Below, in pieces: positions 24,916 to 34,425 of a stretch of 64,000 nt of DNA. The position numbers and the translations under genes were made by a program. The stretch's first letter is position 1, and every line of letters begins with the position of its first letter. The notes under the pieces were generated by a model. That model had not been told where the DNA came from. It saw only the letters and a program-made list of their open reading frames with translations, and ran no database searches. This DNA is from Lonicera japonica (lineage: Eukaryota > Streptophyta > Magnoliopsida > Dipsacales > Caprifoliaceae): contig CM038469.1 in assembly GCA_021464415.1 (NCBI GenBank), positions 62,105,650-62,169,649 of the forward strand, in the 5' to 3' direction.

Positions 24916-24997
24916 GAATAGGGTATTTTCTAAACTTAATTTGGTAAATGGGGTTCTTTTGATCTTATTTAGTCAAATAGGGTAGTTTTGACTTGGG
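24916..24997 (+). repeat. Three ~29/30-nt degenerate tandem units at the low-coordinate edge of the viral insert
   Basis: Three units share TAGGGTA.TTTT...CTTA.TTT..: the GGGTA/GGGTT cores start at 24921, 24951 and 24980. A matching three-unit array with the same 29/30 spacing but inverted orientation lies at 35155-35222, beyond the other edge of the viral insert. Directly after it, GGACCACTTG recurs three times (about 25003-25070), around a CCACGTGG palindrome. Confidence 0.5.
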
Positions 24998-25119
24998 ACC
25001 ACGTGGACCACTTGTTGGACCACTTGTCTTATATGAGGGGACCACTTGTAATTACAAGTTCTTACCCTGAACTATCTTAGATTAATCTATTCTAACCTTA
25101 TTGTTTTAAGATAAGGAAT

Positions 25120-25476
25120 CTAGTCCGACCACCAGTCTGTTTCGTCTAAACCGGGTGAATTTCTGTCTGTATAAAAATTATCGGACGGGTCTTCTGATGG
25201 TGAATCACTATCTGGTTCACTTGGAGATCTTGGTGGAGTAGGAGGTCTAAGAATTTCACTCCAACTCAACCCGTATGGACACTGATGAAGCTGTGAGGCT
25301 GTCAGTGGTCTCCACGGGAAGTCTATTAAGTCTAAGGCTTCTAGCCTATAATTTGGAATATTCCAATTAATATCGTATACAATATCTCTTATGGGGGTTA
25401 AGATATTGTTTTCTATATACGAGTCTAATTCTGCGTCTCCGTAATCGGATAATAACTGTCTATAAGCACGTAAATT
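25120..25476 (-). other. Open continuation of the viral 3'-terminal ORF after an in-frame TAA
   Basis: Directly after the TAA at 25479-25477 the same reading frame stays open for 118 codons and closes with TAG at 25122-25120. The encoded stretch is acidic and Pro/Ser-rich near its end (PPTPPRSPSEPDSDSPSED), with two Trp near the stop. It has no ATG near its start, so it would need readthrough of the stop or is the severed C-terminal part of a longer protein. Confidence 0.6.
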
Positions 25477-25947
25477 TTACGTACTAGCTGTCTCTATAAA
25501 TCTAAAACGTCTAATTCCTCCGTTTTCACGTAGAATTTCTGCAGTCTCTGCAAGTCTTCTTCTCTGCACAAATTTTAACTTTTCTAAAGTTTCTTGCAGT
25601 ACTCGTCTAAGATCGTGGATTCCTCCACAAACGTCCACTTGGGCGTTGTCTCTTCCTTGAGGAAGGTCTCTTCGAGGATTATTTACTTCCTCTTCGTCTA
25701 TATCTTGTACTAACGCTTGGATATAATTATCTGTAGCGTTTTCTAAGTTTGGGAGTTTCCTTATTTCTCTAGACACCCACTTGCAAACGTGGTGTATATA
25801 AGGAAAAGTTCCTCCGGATCTGAAATGTGCCTTACGCACTAGTCTTTGTTCTTCTGGATTAATTAGACCCCACCTTAATATAGGCTGGGTACTTCTAATA
25901 TCCGTCTGATTTACGAAATTTTCGTAATCTCTGTCTATATTGCTCAT
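25477..25947 (-). CDS. Viral ORF downstream of the leader (ORF1-like), 156 codons
   Basis: Starts with ATG at 25947, right after the viral leader, and ends at TAA 25477. The product is hydrophilic and helical-looking; residues 110-150 (LRRVLQETLEKLKFVQRRRL) could form a coiled coil with a basic end. By position after promoter and leader it corresponds to ORF1 of badnaviruses and tungroviruses, but I see no motif that proves homology. The frame continues open for 118 codons beyond the stop (see 25120-25476), so the stop may be a mutation in a protein of about 275 residues or a readthrough site. In the integrated order this ORF sits at the far end from the other viral ORFs. Confidence 0.6.
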   Translation of the reverse strand: MSNIDRDYENFVNQTDIRSTQPILRWGLINPEEQRLVRKAHFRSGGTFPYIHHVCKWVSREIRKLPNLENATDNYIQALVQDIDEEEVNNPRRDLPQGRDNAQVDVCGGIHDLRRVLQETLEKLKFVQRRRLAETAEILRENGGIRRFRFIETAST

Positions 25948-26030
25948 AAATTAATTATGTGCTGATTTTCTATGTCTTAAAAATATTTAGCTAGCAATAA
26001 GTACTCGCAAATAATTTAAACAATAATATA

Positions 26031-26032
26031 CC
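26031..26032 (-). other. Possible 5' splice site in the viral leader (second candidate)
   Basis: The minus strand reads TTATTCAG|GTATATTATTG, a good match to a plant donor. It lies about 85 nt before the ORF1-like ATG. Its use is not shown. Confidence 0.3.
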
Positions 26033-26250
26033 TGAATAAGATGTCTGGTCCACCTTGCTTCCGATCGCTTTTCTTGCCTTCTTTTTCCGTCTAAAGTCTG
26101 TTCTATCGCTTCTGCGTTTATTCTCGCTATTCATCCACCTTTGAAGGATCGGTCGTTCGTTTCCTGCCTACGCCTTTATCGCCTAACGCACCCTTGCTCA
26201 CGGCTTCACGGCTACGGCACCTGCCAGCAACAACCCAAAACCGGCCACTC

Positions 26251-26252
26251 AC
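26251..26252 (-). other. Possible 5' splice site in the viral leader (best candidate)
   Basis: The minus strand reads CAAAACTG|GTGAGTGG, which matches the consensus donor at six intron positions. It is about 240 nt downstream of the inferred transcription start. Spliced leaders occur in rice tungro bacilliform virus and cauliflower mosaic virus; use here is inference. Confidence 0.4.
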
Positions 26253-26371
26253 CAGTTTTGTATGAATTAGGGAGAAGGTTTTCTAAACCCGCCAAGAGAT
26301 AAGTCTAGCTTTTGGAAAAATACAACAGAACTCGGAGATCAATGGAAGTTGTACTGAAGGAGAAACATAAT

Positions 26372-26377
26372 TTTATT
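26372..26377 (-). terminator. Viral poly(A) signal AATAAA within a hairpin
   Basis: AATAAA on the minus strand lies about 140 nt downstream of the TATA box, the spacing expected for the pararetroviral terminally redundant RNA. A 9-bp perfect stem (ATAATTTTA / TAAAATTAT, 26390-26367) with a 6-nt loop brackets the signal. Confidence 0.6.
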
Positions 26378-26433
26378 CAAGTAAAATTATTATTACAAAC
26401 TACTTGCTTTCCTTTTGCTAACTAAAGGAAGCT

Positions 26434-26445
26434 TTACTCACTCAT
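26434..26445 (-). CDS. Three-codon upstream ORF in the viral leader
   Basis: ATG AGT GAG TAA on the minus strand, about 45 nt after the inferred start site, is followed almost at once by a small stem (GCTTCCTTT with AAAGGAAAGC, one bulge). A 2-10-codon first uORF ending just before a stem is the arrangement used for ribosome shunting in Caulimoviridae. The stem here is weak, so shunting is only suggested. Confidence 0.4.
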   Translation of the reverse strand: MSE

Positions 26446-26514
26446 GCTCTCTAGAATTGAAAACTCTAAGCTGAGAATGGAAAAACTCGTACTTACAAAT
26501 GAAAACTCCTTCTC

Positions 26515-26523
26515 CTTATATAG
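26515..26523 (-). promoter_or_regulatory. Viral 35S-type promoter TATA box
   Basis: The minus strand reads CCTCCCTATATAAGGAGAAGG. TATATAAGG in a GGA-rich context is typical of pararetroviral pregenomic promoters. It lies about 400 nt beyond the polyprotein stop and would start transcripts near 26490. A TGACG (as-1-like) motif occurs upstream at about 26866-26870. Confidence 0.7.
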
Positions 26524-26920
26524 GGAGGATACAAACTTACAAACCGGTTACCGGCTGCTAAAAGCAAAAAGAGAACGAATAAAGAGACAGGCCCCACAGC
26601 TTTAGACGCACAAGGCGAATAGTGAGTGAAGGGAGCTTGCCGACACCCCTAGACAGCTAATGCTTTACATATAATTATACAAACTGATAAAAACACAATT
26701 GATTGCAAACAATAATGCACCTCGGGTACTGCTTCTGTGGCCCCATCGACAAGTGCAGGTTCTGTACTGCAATCAGCTTTTACAATATGAAGAAAATAAA
26801 GTAACTTTACATTACAAAACAAATTTATACAATAATATAAGATTCGTCTGGTCTGTAAAAAAAAACGTCATTGCTTACGTTTCTGCATAAGCTTCTGTTG
26901 CTACCGTCTTCTTACTGTTG

Positions 26921-29900
26921 CTAGCCGTCAGCTGTTACCTTGATGTAATCAGTTGGGCTAGGAATTCTGCTAGCAACGTCTAGTTGGTAGGTCTGGATGG
27001 AGCCTCTAATGGTGCTCCAGTATTCTTCTATGTTGGCAATGTTGGAGGTGGTGGTAGGAATTATCACCTCTGTGCCTTTGGTCTGTCCTCTGGTCATCCG
27101 TCCTCCAAAGGTTTCTTGCGCTTGGATGATCAAGTCTTCTTCTTGGCACACCGTGTACCATTTTTCTTCACTTAAAAGTTCATCCATAATCTTTAGGATA
27201 CCCAAAGATCTGTTGACTTTTAATGCTGAAGGATTTTGTTTTCCTTCAATGGGCTCGAGTTCTGCTGAACAGAGTCCTTCTACGTCTGAACATGGTTCTT
27301 CTGAGAACCGGACTAGCTGGAATCCTCCAATTTCATGGTTGAATCCTGCTTCTGGACCAATAGAATAGCTTCTTAAATAAAGGGGAAGGTATTCTTTGAC
27401 CGTCTCAACGTAATTGGCTATCTTTTCGCCAAAACAATCTGCGTCTGTGGTTTCCTGTATGAAAATCTGGCCAACGAGTCCTTGACTAGCCAAGAGTTCT
27501 ATAGGAATGTCTGTTTTTCCCCAAATATTTATTTGAGGTATATCTTCACAGTATCCCTTCATAAACGATGCATGCCCTGGGATCGTTCTGTTGAAGAGAT
27601 AATTGCCGATTTCTTTTAAGGTTTCGGCAATGTCTAGGTTTAATGCGTCTAGGTCCATTGTCTCATTATTTTCAGCCGCTCGTTCCTTTCTTAACGGGGT
27701 AAGCAGGTTGATAAAGAACCTTTTCTTTTCATAAACAAGATCATGTATCTTGTTTTCCTTAGGTGGCACCATTTGACCTGTGGCTCTAGCATAGGTCATT
27801 TCTTGGGGTCTAGGAGCTTCTATTAAGTTCCTGGGAGGTGCTGGATTTATCTGGGAAATAGCTATCCACTGCATCCTCATGAATCTGGCTGTAGCAACCA
27901 AATTTTGTCTGAACTCTATCTTGAGGTTGTTGGAATGATTCCACCATAGAGCGTCTATTAGGGTGAGAGTTTCTTTAGTAAATTCTCTTCTGAATTTGAC
28001 TAGATCTGGAAACCTCTGGTCTGGTCTGTATTCGGGGAAGAACATTCCTCCGATTATCTTATTCTGTCTACAAATTTCTTCACTCCTTCTTCCTGGGGGA
28101 ATGAGAATTTCATCTAGAGTTTCAAGAATGGGTCTAGGCATCTTTGGCTTGCTTCTTTCGCTAGCCTGAGTCTGAGGGTCATATGCCCCTTGTAGATATC
28201 TGGCGACCTCTACCTGATCTATGAATCTGGTCTTTCTGCTGGAGCTTCCTCCTGCTTCCATTGGTCTAGTCTGTTTGTCTGTAGATATCATGAAACAAAT
28301 TATTAGATTTTCGGCAAATACAGATTCTCTTGAAATAATATCAGGAATTGTATTCTTTTTCCCTTTTATATGAATTATACTGAAATCATAATCACTAAGA
28401 GATTGTTGCCATCTAATTAGTCTATTAGTCTTTGATCTATTAAGATTTAGATCTCTAAATCCGACAGCATAGCTGGAGTCTGTATACACTGTAAAGTGTT
28501 TTGGTCTTAGAAAGAGCATATATTTTTCTATTGCTCTTACTATAGCGAGAACTTCTTTCTCATGGGTTGTGTATCTTGTTTTGGGATCAGTAAATGTCCC
28601 TGAGCTATATTTACACAATTTCTTTTTCTTTGTCTGATAGTCTAAAGCATAGTAGATTGCACCCCATTGCTTATCTGAAGCATCAGTTTCTACTATGAAG
28701 ATGTCCTCTGCATTAGGCATCTCTAATCCAGGGATATTTTTGACTTCTTCTTTTAATTTAGTCATTATATCCATGTCGTCTTTTGTCCAATTAAATGGAT
28801 TAGTCTTTTCTGTTCCTTTTAATTTAGCGTTAAAGCTTCTCCTTTTCCCGGCTAAATCTTTAAGGTAGTCTGTAGCACAATTAAGCAATCCAAGAAAGCT
28901 TTGTAATTGTTTTCTGTCGATGATTCTGTCTGGAAAGTCTAAAATCTTTCTAGTAATATGGTCTAGAGGAGATATTTTTCCATTTCGAATATGGACTCCT
29001 ATGAAATCTATTTCTTCTTGAAATAGAAGCATCTTTTTATGAGAGATAATAATACCGTGATTATCGAATTCGGCTATTATTATTCTAAGATGTTCTATAT
29101 GGTCTTCCTCTGTATGACTTGCAACTAGTACATCATCAATATATACTAGGCAAAAGTCTGAATACTTTCTGAAAATGCCATCTATTCTTCTCTGAAAGAC
29201 TTGTGGGGCATTTTTGTATCCAAATGGCATTACTAGCCACTCATACTTTCCTTGTGGTACGCTAAAAGTTGTCCACGGTATGGAGTCTGGGTGCATTTTG
29301 ATTTGCCAGAAACCTGACTTACAATCAAATTTGCTAAATATCTTTCTATTTTCGATAAGACTAATGAGATTATTCTTATCTGGTATTTTGTATGAATCAA
29401 ACTCGCAATTTTTATTGAGAGTTCTATAGTCTAATACCATTCGTCTTTTTCCTCTTTTCCTTTCTGATTCGTTTTCAACATAAAAGGCAAGGCTATTATG
29501 TCTACTAATGCTTTCTTGAATCATTCCACCCTTGAGTAGACTATCTATCTCTGTTTGGAATTCTTCTCTATCTCTCTGGGAATATCCTTTCTTATAGGTG
29601 CCTCCATTTATGGTGGCGTCTGGGTTTATGGGTATAATTTGGCAATATGCTTTGTCTTTTTCCCATTTTTCTATAGGATTTTCTCCAGTGGTAGGAATTG
29701 CTAATTCCTTTATCTTATCCTTTTCTACGTCTAAGGATCTGATGTCTATTTTCTTTCTCTTTCTCATCTCTTGGATAGCCAAGAGCTGATGTCTAGTCTG
29801 ATCAACAATTTCTTGTTGAATTAATGTTATCTGTTTATAACATTTTTTGTCTGGACAAGTGCATTTGTTTTTAAGAGGGGCTGTAATTTCCTCTATGTCA

Positions 29901-32900
29901 CCACACTTAGCTGTAGAACTCTGAAGGGGTTTCCATGCAGGTTTTACTTGCATGAGGTTTGATGCTCTATCCTTAGATATGAGCAGAGTCTGAGTATCAA
30001 ATTCGTTGTTATGAGATAATTTTATTTTATCATCATATTGAGAAAATGGTTGATACTTTCTAAGGAAATCATTTCCGATTAAAAGATTTCCTATGAATTT
30101 ACAAGGAGGATCCATGACATAAAATTCATGGGTAAATTCATTGTCTCCTATTTGGAAATAAATAGGTATGGTCTGTAATGGTAATTCAAAGTAATCACCA
30201 TTAGCGACTCGTCCGGAGATAAGTTGTTCGCTAGGTCTATAATACTCTTCTGGAAAGGCATTTGCCTTACAGATAATGGCGGTACAACCGGTATCCATTA
30301 ATGCAGAGAGTAGTCTGGGATAATCTGGGTTAAGAACCTTTACTTCAATAAGGCTCATAAAACTTTCTTTAGTTGAAACTCTCAGATTATTTTGTTCTCT
30401 GATTTCAATTCCTTTTAGAGGATTTGGAATATCAGGGATAGTCTGTAAAGGACTCTCGTCCATCTTTCTTTTTCCCTCCTTAATCTTTCTGAGTCTATTT
30501 GTATCAATTTCTTGATAGTATTTATCTATGTCTAAGTCTAGTATGTGATCATACTTATTTTCGTACATAGTACGAAATTCATGTCTCCAACAGTCTTCAT
30601 GGTAATGAAGTTTGCATATAATGCATACCATGAATAACTCAAGTGATATCATTGTAAAACAATAATCACAAGTGAAGTCTGCAGGGCTACATTTCATTTC
30701 GAATTTACACCTATGGCTTGGATTCGTATAGCACTGTGGTATTCTAACCATTCTTTCTGGTTGGGAAGGTCGCCATACGTCTGTTAAACTACAGCAGTAA
30801 ATGGCTTCTTCATAGTCTAGATAAATAGCTTCGTCTAATGGTTCATTATCATCAATTGTGGTGATAACGAAACATTCTTTGAATTCTTCTTCTTCTTCTT
30901 CGGAAGAAGGTTCACTATCTGACTCAGTCGTATATGCACTATATACACTGGCATTGTCATCTATTTCGAAATCTGATAATTCGATATTATAGATGAGGTC
31001 TAAGTCTTGTGTGTCAGCTTGGGTAAGCATGACTTCTACTAGTCTAACACTAGGTTTTATTTCTTTATTCTCTCTTTGAGAACAGCTTCTAGCAAAATGT
31101 CCAGTCTTACCACACACCCAACATTCATTTCTTGAATTATTGGTTGTTGGTTTTCTATCTTCGCCCTTTCTATAATTAGGCACTTTCTTTCTGGAGTCTG
31201 AATTCTTTTTGAAATATCTCCTTCTGGGAAATAATTTCTTTCTCTTCTTTGGATTTCTAAAGCTAGTCGATTTTCTGAATTTATATTTTTTATTATTAGG
31301 GTCTGTATTAATCGTAGCCTTGAAAGTCTGTTTCCAATGCTTCTTCTTATGGCTTTTGGAAGAACTTCTTCCACATCCCCATTGGATAGGTGCTATGTCT
31401 CTTTCATCTTTGATTGAAGGCATATTTTTAAATGTCTCCTTAATCAAAGCGTCTTGTGCTTTCTCGCGTCTCTTTGCAATAATGTAGTCTTTGGCAAAGT
31501 TTATTCTTTCACCAAGAGTATCTTCTTTAGTATTATTAACTCCAGGCCACTTTCTATATTCATTAATAAGAAGGTGTCCAATAGCTGGGAGTTTTCTAAA
31601 GTACTCGTCTTTAAGAGTTGTAGTGAACTCTTTTATCTGATAATACAACGTTTCATAGTTATTACTATATTCGTTGATTTTGTCTAAGCTGCATATACTA
31701 AGTAATGATAACTTAGTTTTTGCCACGTCTACTTCTGATTCTTGGGCAAGATGACTTGCACCAATGAATTCGGCTGTAAAGAGTTGTACATAACCGTTTA
31801 CAGTTCTCTGATTTCTTGTTTCATTAAATCTTGCTAGCTTAGCTATACTAGCTTCGTCTGTTGCTGTTCTTAAACTATCTAAATAGTTTTTTACAATTCC
31901 CTTTAGGGATTGTTCAGCATAACGTCTACATGATTCTGCATCCCAACTTTCGTTAGACGCAAAGCACATGTGCATCTGATCTTGCCATTCTTTTAAGGCA
32001 TTCTTTCTATCTTGTACATTATCCAAATTTAGGTAGATACCTACTGGATTGATGGCTACTGAAGCCATATTTTTTGTACTTTGAAAGTCTATGGCTGTCG
32101 TGGGTAATCCTTTGACATAGTCTGGTTTGGTCTTGATAATACTGTCACTATAAATGGGAATATTTATAGCAGCAGGAGTCTCAAATAGATTAAACCTATT
32201 TCTAGAGGTTTCTCCTATTTTAGCATTGTTTCCTCCTGGGATTTCCGTAGCAACTGGAAACACTTGCTGTTCTTCATCTTTCTCCTTAAGTCTTAATTTT
32301 CTTAGGAGTTCCTTTGTGTCTTGAGAATTTCTTAAGTCTCTTATAACCTCACTAGATATCATCATATTATATCTAGTTGATTTGCTTCTATCAAGATTCT
32401 TTTTGTATGTGTCTCTTTCTTGATCTGTTAGGTCATGTCCAAAATTTTGGATTCTGGCCTTCTCATACAAAATATCATGATTATCTATAGAATTTCTGGG
32501 TCTATAGTCTGGAGCATGCTGTAATATTCTAGCAGTGCTAGCAGTACTACATTCTCCTTCTGAAGGATCATCCAATGTGGAATCTCCCATGTTTCTAAAT
32601 CTTGATTCCTCAGTTCTAATGTTCTTTGCTTTGAACTTAGGAGGAGCAAACTGTATATTAATATTGCCTGTGATATTATCTTGAGCAATATATAAAGGCT
32701 CATTCTGTACAGCCTTTGTCTCTTGAAATTCTGGCAGCTGCCAGAGAGTCTTGGCATGTTCTCTCATAGGTCCAGTATTTCTAATACTGTACGTATTATT
32801 AAAGTCTGAAGTATTTGTTCTAACAAGGATCTGTTCATTAACTCTTCCTTGTGGAATACCTGGTTGCATTCCTTCGAATGCTTTCTGAGAAAACTTAACA

Positions 32901-34423
32901 TAGCTTTGATATTCTATGTTAATGTTTGCGTCTGGTAACACATAATCTTCATACCCTGTGGCATATAAGATTAACTTAAAGTGTTTGGCTGTAGGTATAG
33001 ATACTGTAAATGCCGGGGTGACATTGAAGTATCCTATATTGTCTGACATTTCTAATTGGGCTATTCCAACTAGGCTCTTCTGAAAATCTTTCCATCTTTT
33101 GTCAACTAGGCAACAAAGGATGTTAACTCCATTCTGCGGTCTATGCAGTCCTTGGATTCTTGCTTGGAAGAGTCCAAAAGTTAGGAATTGAAAGTTTCTG
33201 TCTGTTCCTCTAGATCTTAACCAATTTGGTTCGAAGATCTGAATTTCTGTATAATTCTTTTCGAGGATATGATTCCTACTACAATATGTCATGTTGTAGC
33301 TAGGTGTCTTAGGGATAGCTCCTTCTCGGAACAAGTCTATGTATCTGACTGGAGGAAGCTGTCCATTACTAATGGATTCTTCAGCGTACTTCCAATCCAT
33401 TTCTCCCCATTCCTTCCATTGTAATGGGTGGGAAATGTTTCTTTCTTTCCACCACGTTCTTATGTTGGAGGAAGAGTCTCTTACTCTTTGGATCATCAGA
33501 GTTTGATGTCCAATACTAGGGGTAAGACTAGCTACCTTCTTAGTCTTGTCTAATCCATCATTTCTAATTCTTCCTGTTGAAGATTCTTCTTTTATTATGA
33601 TAGATGGAGTTTCTTTGAACTTGCAAGTGATTTCTTGCTTTTGTTCAATTTTCTTCTCGATTCTATCTAGTGATTCTGAATAATCATTTTGTCTTTTGAT
33701 TTGACTAATAAGGGTTTCCTTAAGAGCCAACTGGTCTTTATACAATTTGACATATAATTCTTCGTTTATAGTCTTTGTATTTTCTTTTAGAGAACTATGT
33801 GCTGTAGCAATATATTTTTTTAATTCGTGCACATTTAATTTCTCTGAGTCTTGTCTAGAAGCTATCTCTTCTGTAAGTCTAGCATCTAAAGCCTTGAAAC
33901 TTCTTTCAAGCTTATCGACATACATCAATATGTGAGGTGTGTCTAGATCTGCTTGGCTTGTCTGATTAGGTTTTTCATAAATGGCTTGTATTCCATTCAT
34001 GATTTCCTTTAACTGTCTTTCTACCTGATCTGAATTTCTTCTACATTCATTTATGGTAGCTTGTTGAGTCTTAAAATGGTTTTCCCATTTTCCATCTAGA
34101 TAATATGCTAAGTTTTGTTGAAACTTAACAAAATCATTATAGAAGGTTCTTAATCCTTCTGTCTTAGCTTGTAAATCATTTCTTAGATTTTGAGCAAATT
34201 GATACTCACAATCTTGGGTAGCTGCTATAGCTGTAGAAATGAAGTTTAGTCTATCTAGGATACAGAGTGCTGCTTTGTTAGCACCGCTGATTTCTGATTC
34301 GATGAATCTTCGCGAGAATCTTTCATCGCTCATCTTTTCTATTATCTTTCGATAAAAGTCTGATATGTCTTGTGGGATAATTCCACCTGGAACTTCTTTC
34401 CAGTCTGTGTTAACTATTTCCAT
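26921..34423 (-). CDS. Pararetroviral polyprotein: movement protein, coat, protease, RT, RNase H plus C-terminal extension
   Basis: The frame is uninterrupted for 2500 codons. Residues 1-340 are helical, coiled-coil-like. About 350-560 is a 30K-type movement protein (EGAIPKTP, then TFGLFQARIQG). About 800-1100 is the coat region, ending with a CCHC knuckle at C1101-C1104-H1109-C1114. A second Cys cluster spans C1231-C1278, as in badnaviruses. DTG at 1377-1379 is the aspartic protease. Reverse transcriptase has YIDD at 1761-1764. RNase H has its first Asp at 1914 and ends near 2035. The last 460 or so residues match no domain I recognise; badnavirus polyproteins usually end soon after RNase H and run to about 1800-2000 residues. 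ORF2 stops two bases before this ATG (TAA-AA-ATG), suggesting leaky scanning or reinitiation. No break was seen, but activity cannot be judged from sequence alone. Confidence 0.9.
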   Translation of the reverse strand: MEIVNTDWKEVPGGIIPQDISDFYRKIIEKMSDERFSRRFIESEISGANKAALCILDRLNFISTAIAATQDCEYQFAQNLRNDLQAKTEGLRTFYNDFVKFQQNLAYYLDGKWENHFKTQQATINECRRNSDQVERQLKEIMNGIQAIYEKPNQTSQADLDTPHILMYVDKLERSFKALDARLTEEIASRQDSEKLNVHELKKYIATAHSSLKENTKTINEELYVKLYKDQLALKETLISQIKRQNDYSESLDRIEKKIEQKQEITCKFKETPSIIIKEESSTGRIRNDGLDKTKKVASLTPSIGHQTLMIQRVRDSSSNIRTWWKERNISHPLQWKEWGEMDWKYAEESISNGQLPPVRYIDLFREGAIPKTPSYNMTYCSRNHILEKNYTEIQIFEPNWLRSRGTDRNFQFLTFGLFQARIQGLHRPQNGVNILCCLVDKRWKDFQKSLVGIAQLEMSDNIGYFNVTPAFTVSIPTAKHFKLILYATGYEDYVLPDANINIEYQSYVKFSQKAFEGMQPGIPQGRVNEQILVRTNTSDFNNTYSIRNTGPMREHAKTLWQLPEFQETKAVQNEPLYIAQDNITGNINIQFAPPKFKAKNIRTEESRFRNMGDSTLDDPSEGECSTASTARILQHAPDYRPRNSIDNHDILYEKARIQNFGHDLTDQERDTYKKNLDRSKSTRYNMMISSEVIRDLRNSQDTKELLRKLRLKEKDEEQQVFPVATEIPGGNNAKIGETSRNRFNLFETPAAINIPIYSDSIIKTKPDYVKGLPTTAIDFQSTKNMASVAINPVGIYLNLDNVQDRKNALKEWQDQMHMCFASNESWDAESCRRYAEQSLKGIVKNYLDSLRTATDEASIAKLARFNETRNQRTVNGYVQLFTAEFIGASHLAQESEVDVAKTKLSLLSICSLDKINEYSNNYETLYYQIKEFTTTLKDEYFRKLPAIGHLLINEYRKWPGVNNTKEDTLGERINFAKDYIIAKRREKAQDALIKETFKNMPSIKDERDIAPIQWGCGRSSSKSHKKKHWKQTFKATINTDPNNKKYKFRKSTSFRNPKKRKKLFPRRRYFKKNSDSRKKVPNYRKGEDRKPTTNNSRNECWVCGKTGHFARSCSQRENKEIKPSVRLVEVMLTQADTQDLDLIYNIELSDFEIDDNASVYSAYTTESDSEPSSEEEEEEFKECFVITTIDDNEPLDEAIYLDYEEAIYCCSLTDVWRPSQPERMVRIPQCYTNPSHRCKFEMKCSPADFTCDYCFTMISLELFMVCIICKLHYHEDCWRHEFRTMYENKYDHILDLDIDKYYQEIDTNRLRKIKEGKRKMDESPLQTIPDIPNPLKGIEIREQNNLRVSTKESFMSLIEVKVLNPDYPRLLSALMDTGCTAIICKANAFPEEYYRPSEQLISGRVANGDYFELPLQTIPIYFQIGDNEFTHEFYVMDPPCKFIGNLLIGNDFLRKYQPFSQYDDKIKLSHNNEFDTQTLLISKDRASNLMQVKPAWKPLQSSTAKCGDIEEITAPLKNKCTCPDKKCYKQITLIQQEIVDQTRHQLLAIQEMRKRKKIDIRSLDVEKDKIKELAIPTTGENPIEKWEKDKAYCQIIPINPDATINGGTYKKGYSQRDREEFQTEIDSLLKGGMIQESISRHNSLAFYVENESERKRGKRRMVLDYRTLNKNCEFDSYKIPDKNNLISLIENRKIFSKFDCKSGFWQIKMHPDSIPWTTFSVPQGKYEWLVMPFGYKNAPQVFQRRIDGIFRKYSDFCLVYIDDVLVASHTEEDHIEHLRIIIAEFDNHGIIISHKKMLLFQEEIDFIGVHIRNGKISPLDHITRKILDFPDRIIDRKQLQSFLGLLNCATDYLKDLAGKRRSFNAKLKGTEKTNPFNWTKDDMDIMTKLKEEVKNIPGLEMPNAEDIFIVETDASDKQWGAIYYALDYQTKKKKLCKYSSGTFTDPKTRYTTHEKEVLAIVRAIEKYMLFLRPKHFTVYTDSSYAVGFRDLNLNRSKTNRLIRWQQSLSDYDFSIIHIKGKKNTIPDIISRESVFAENLIICFMISTDKQTRPMEAGGSSSRKTRFIDQVEVARYLQGAYDPQTQASERSKPKMPRPILETLDEILIPPGRRSEEICRQNKIIGGMFFPEYRPDQRFPDLVKFRREFTKETLTLIDALWWNHSNNLKIEFRQNLVATARFMRMQWIAISQINPAPPRNLIEAPRPQEMTYARATGQMVPPKENKIHDLVYEKKRFFINLLTPLRKERAAENNETMDLDALNLDIAETLKEIGNYLFNRTIPGHASFMKGYCEDIPQINIWGKTDIPIELLASQGLVGQIFIQETTDADCFGEKIANYVETVKEYLPLYLRSYSIGPEAGFNHEIGGFQLVRFSEEPCSDVEGLCSAELEPIEGKQNPSALKVNRSLGILKIMDELLSEEKWYTVCQEEDLIIQAQETFGGRMTRGQTKGTEVIIPTTTSNIANIEEYWSTIRGSIQTYQLDVASRIPSPTDYIKVTADG

Positions 34424-34425
34424 TT

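Noticed and set aside
26997..27368. Plus-strand frames opposite the viral polyprotein (also at 34445-34891, 31209-31487 and others)
   Set aside because: They are antisense shadows of the long viral frames with no recognisable protein features.
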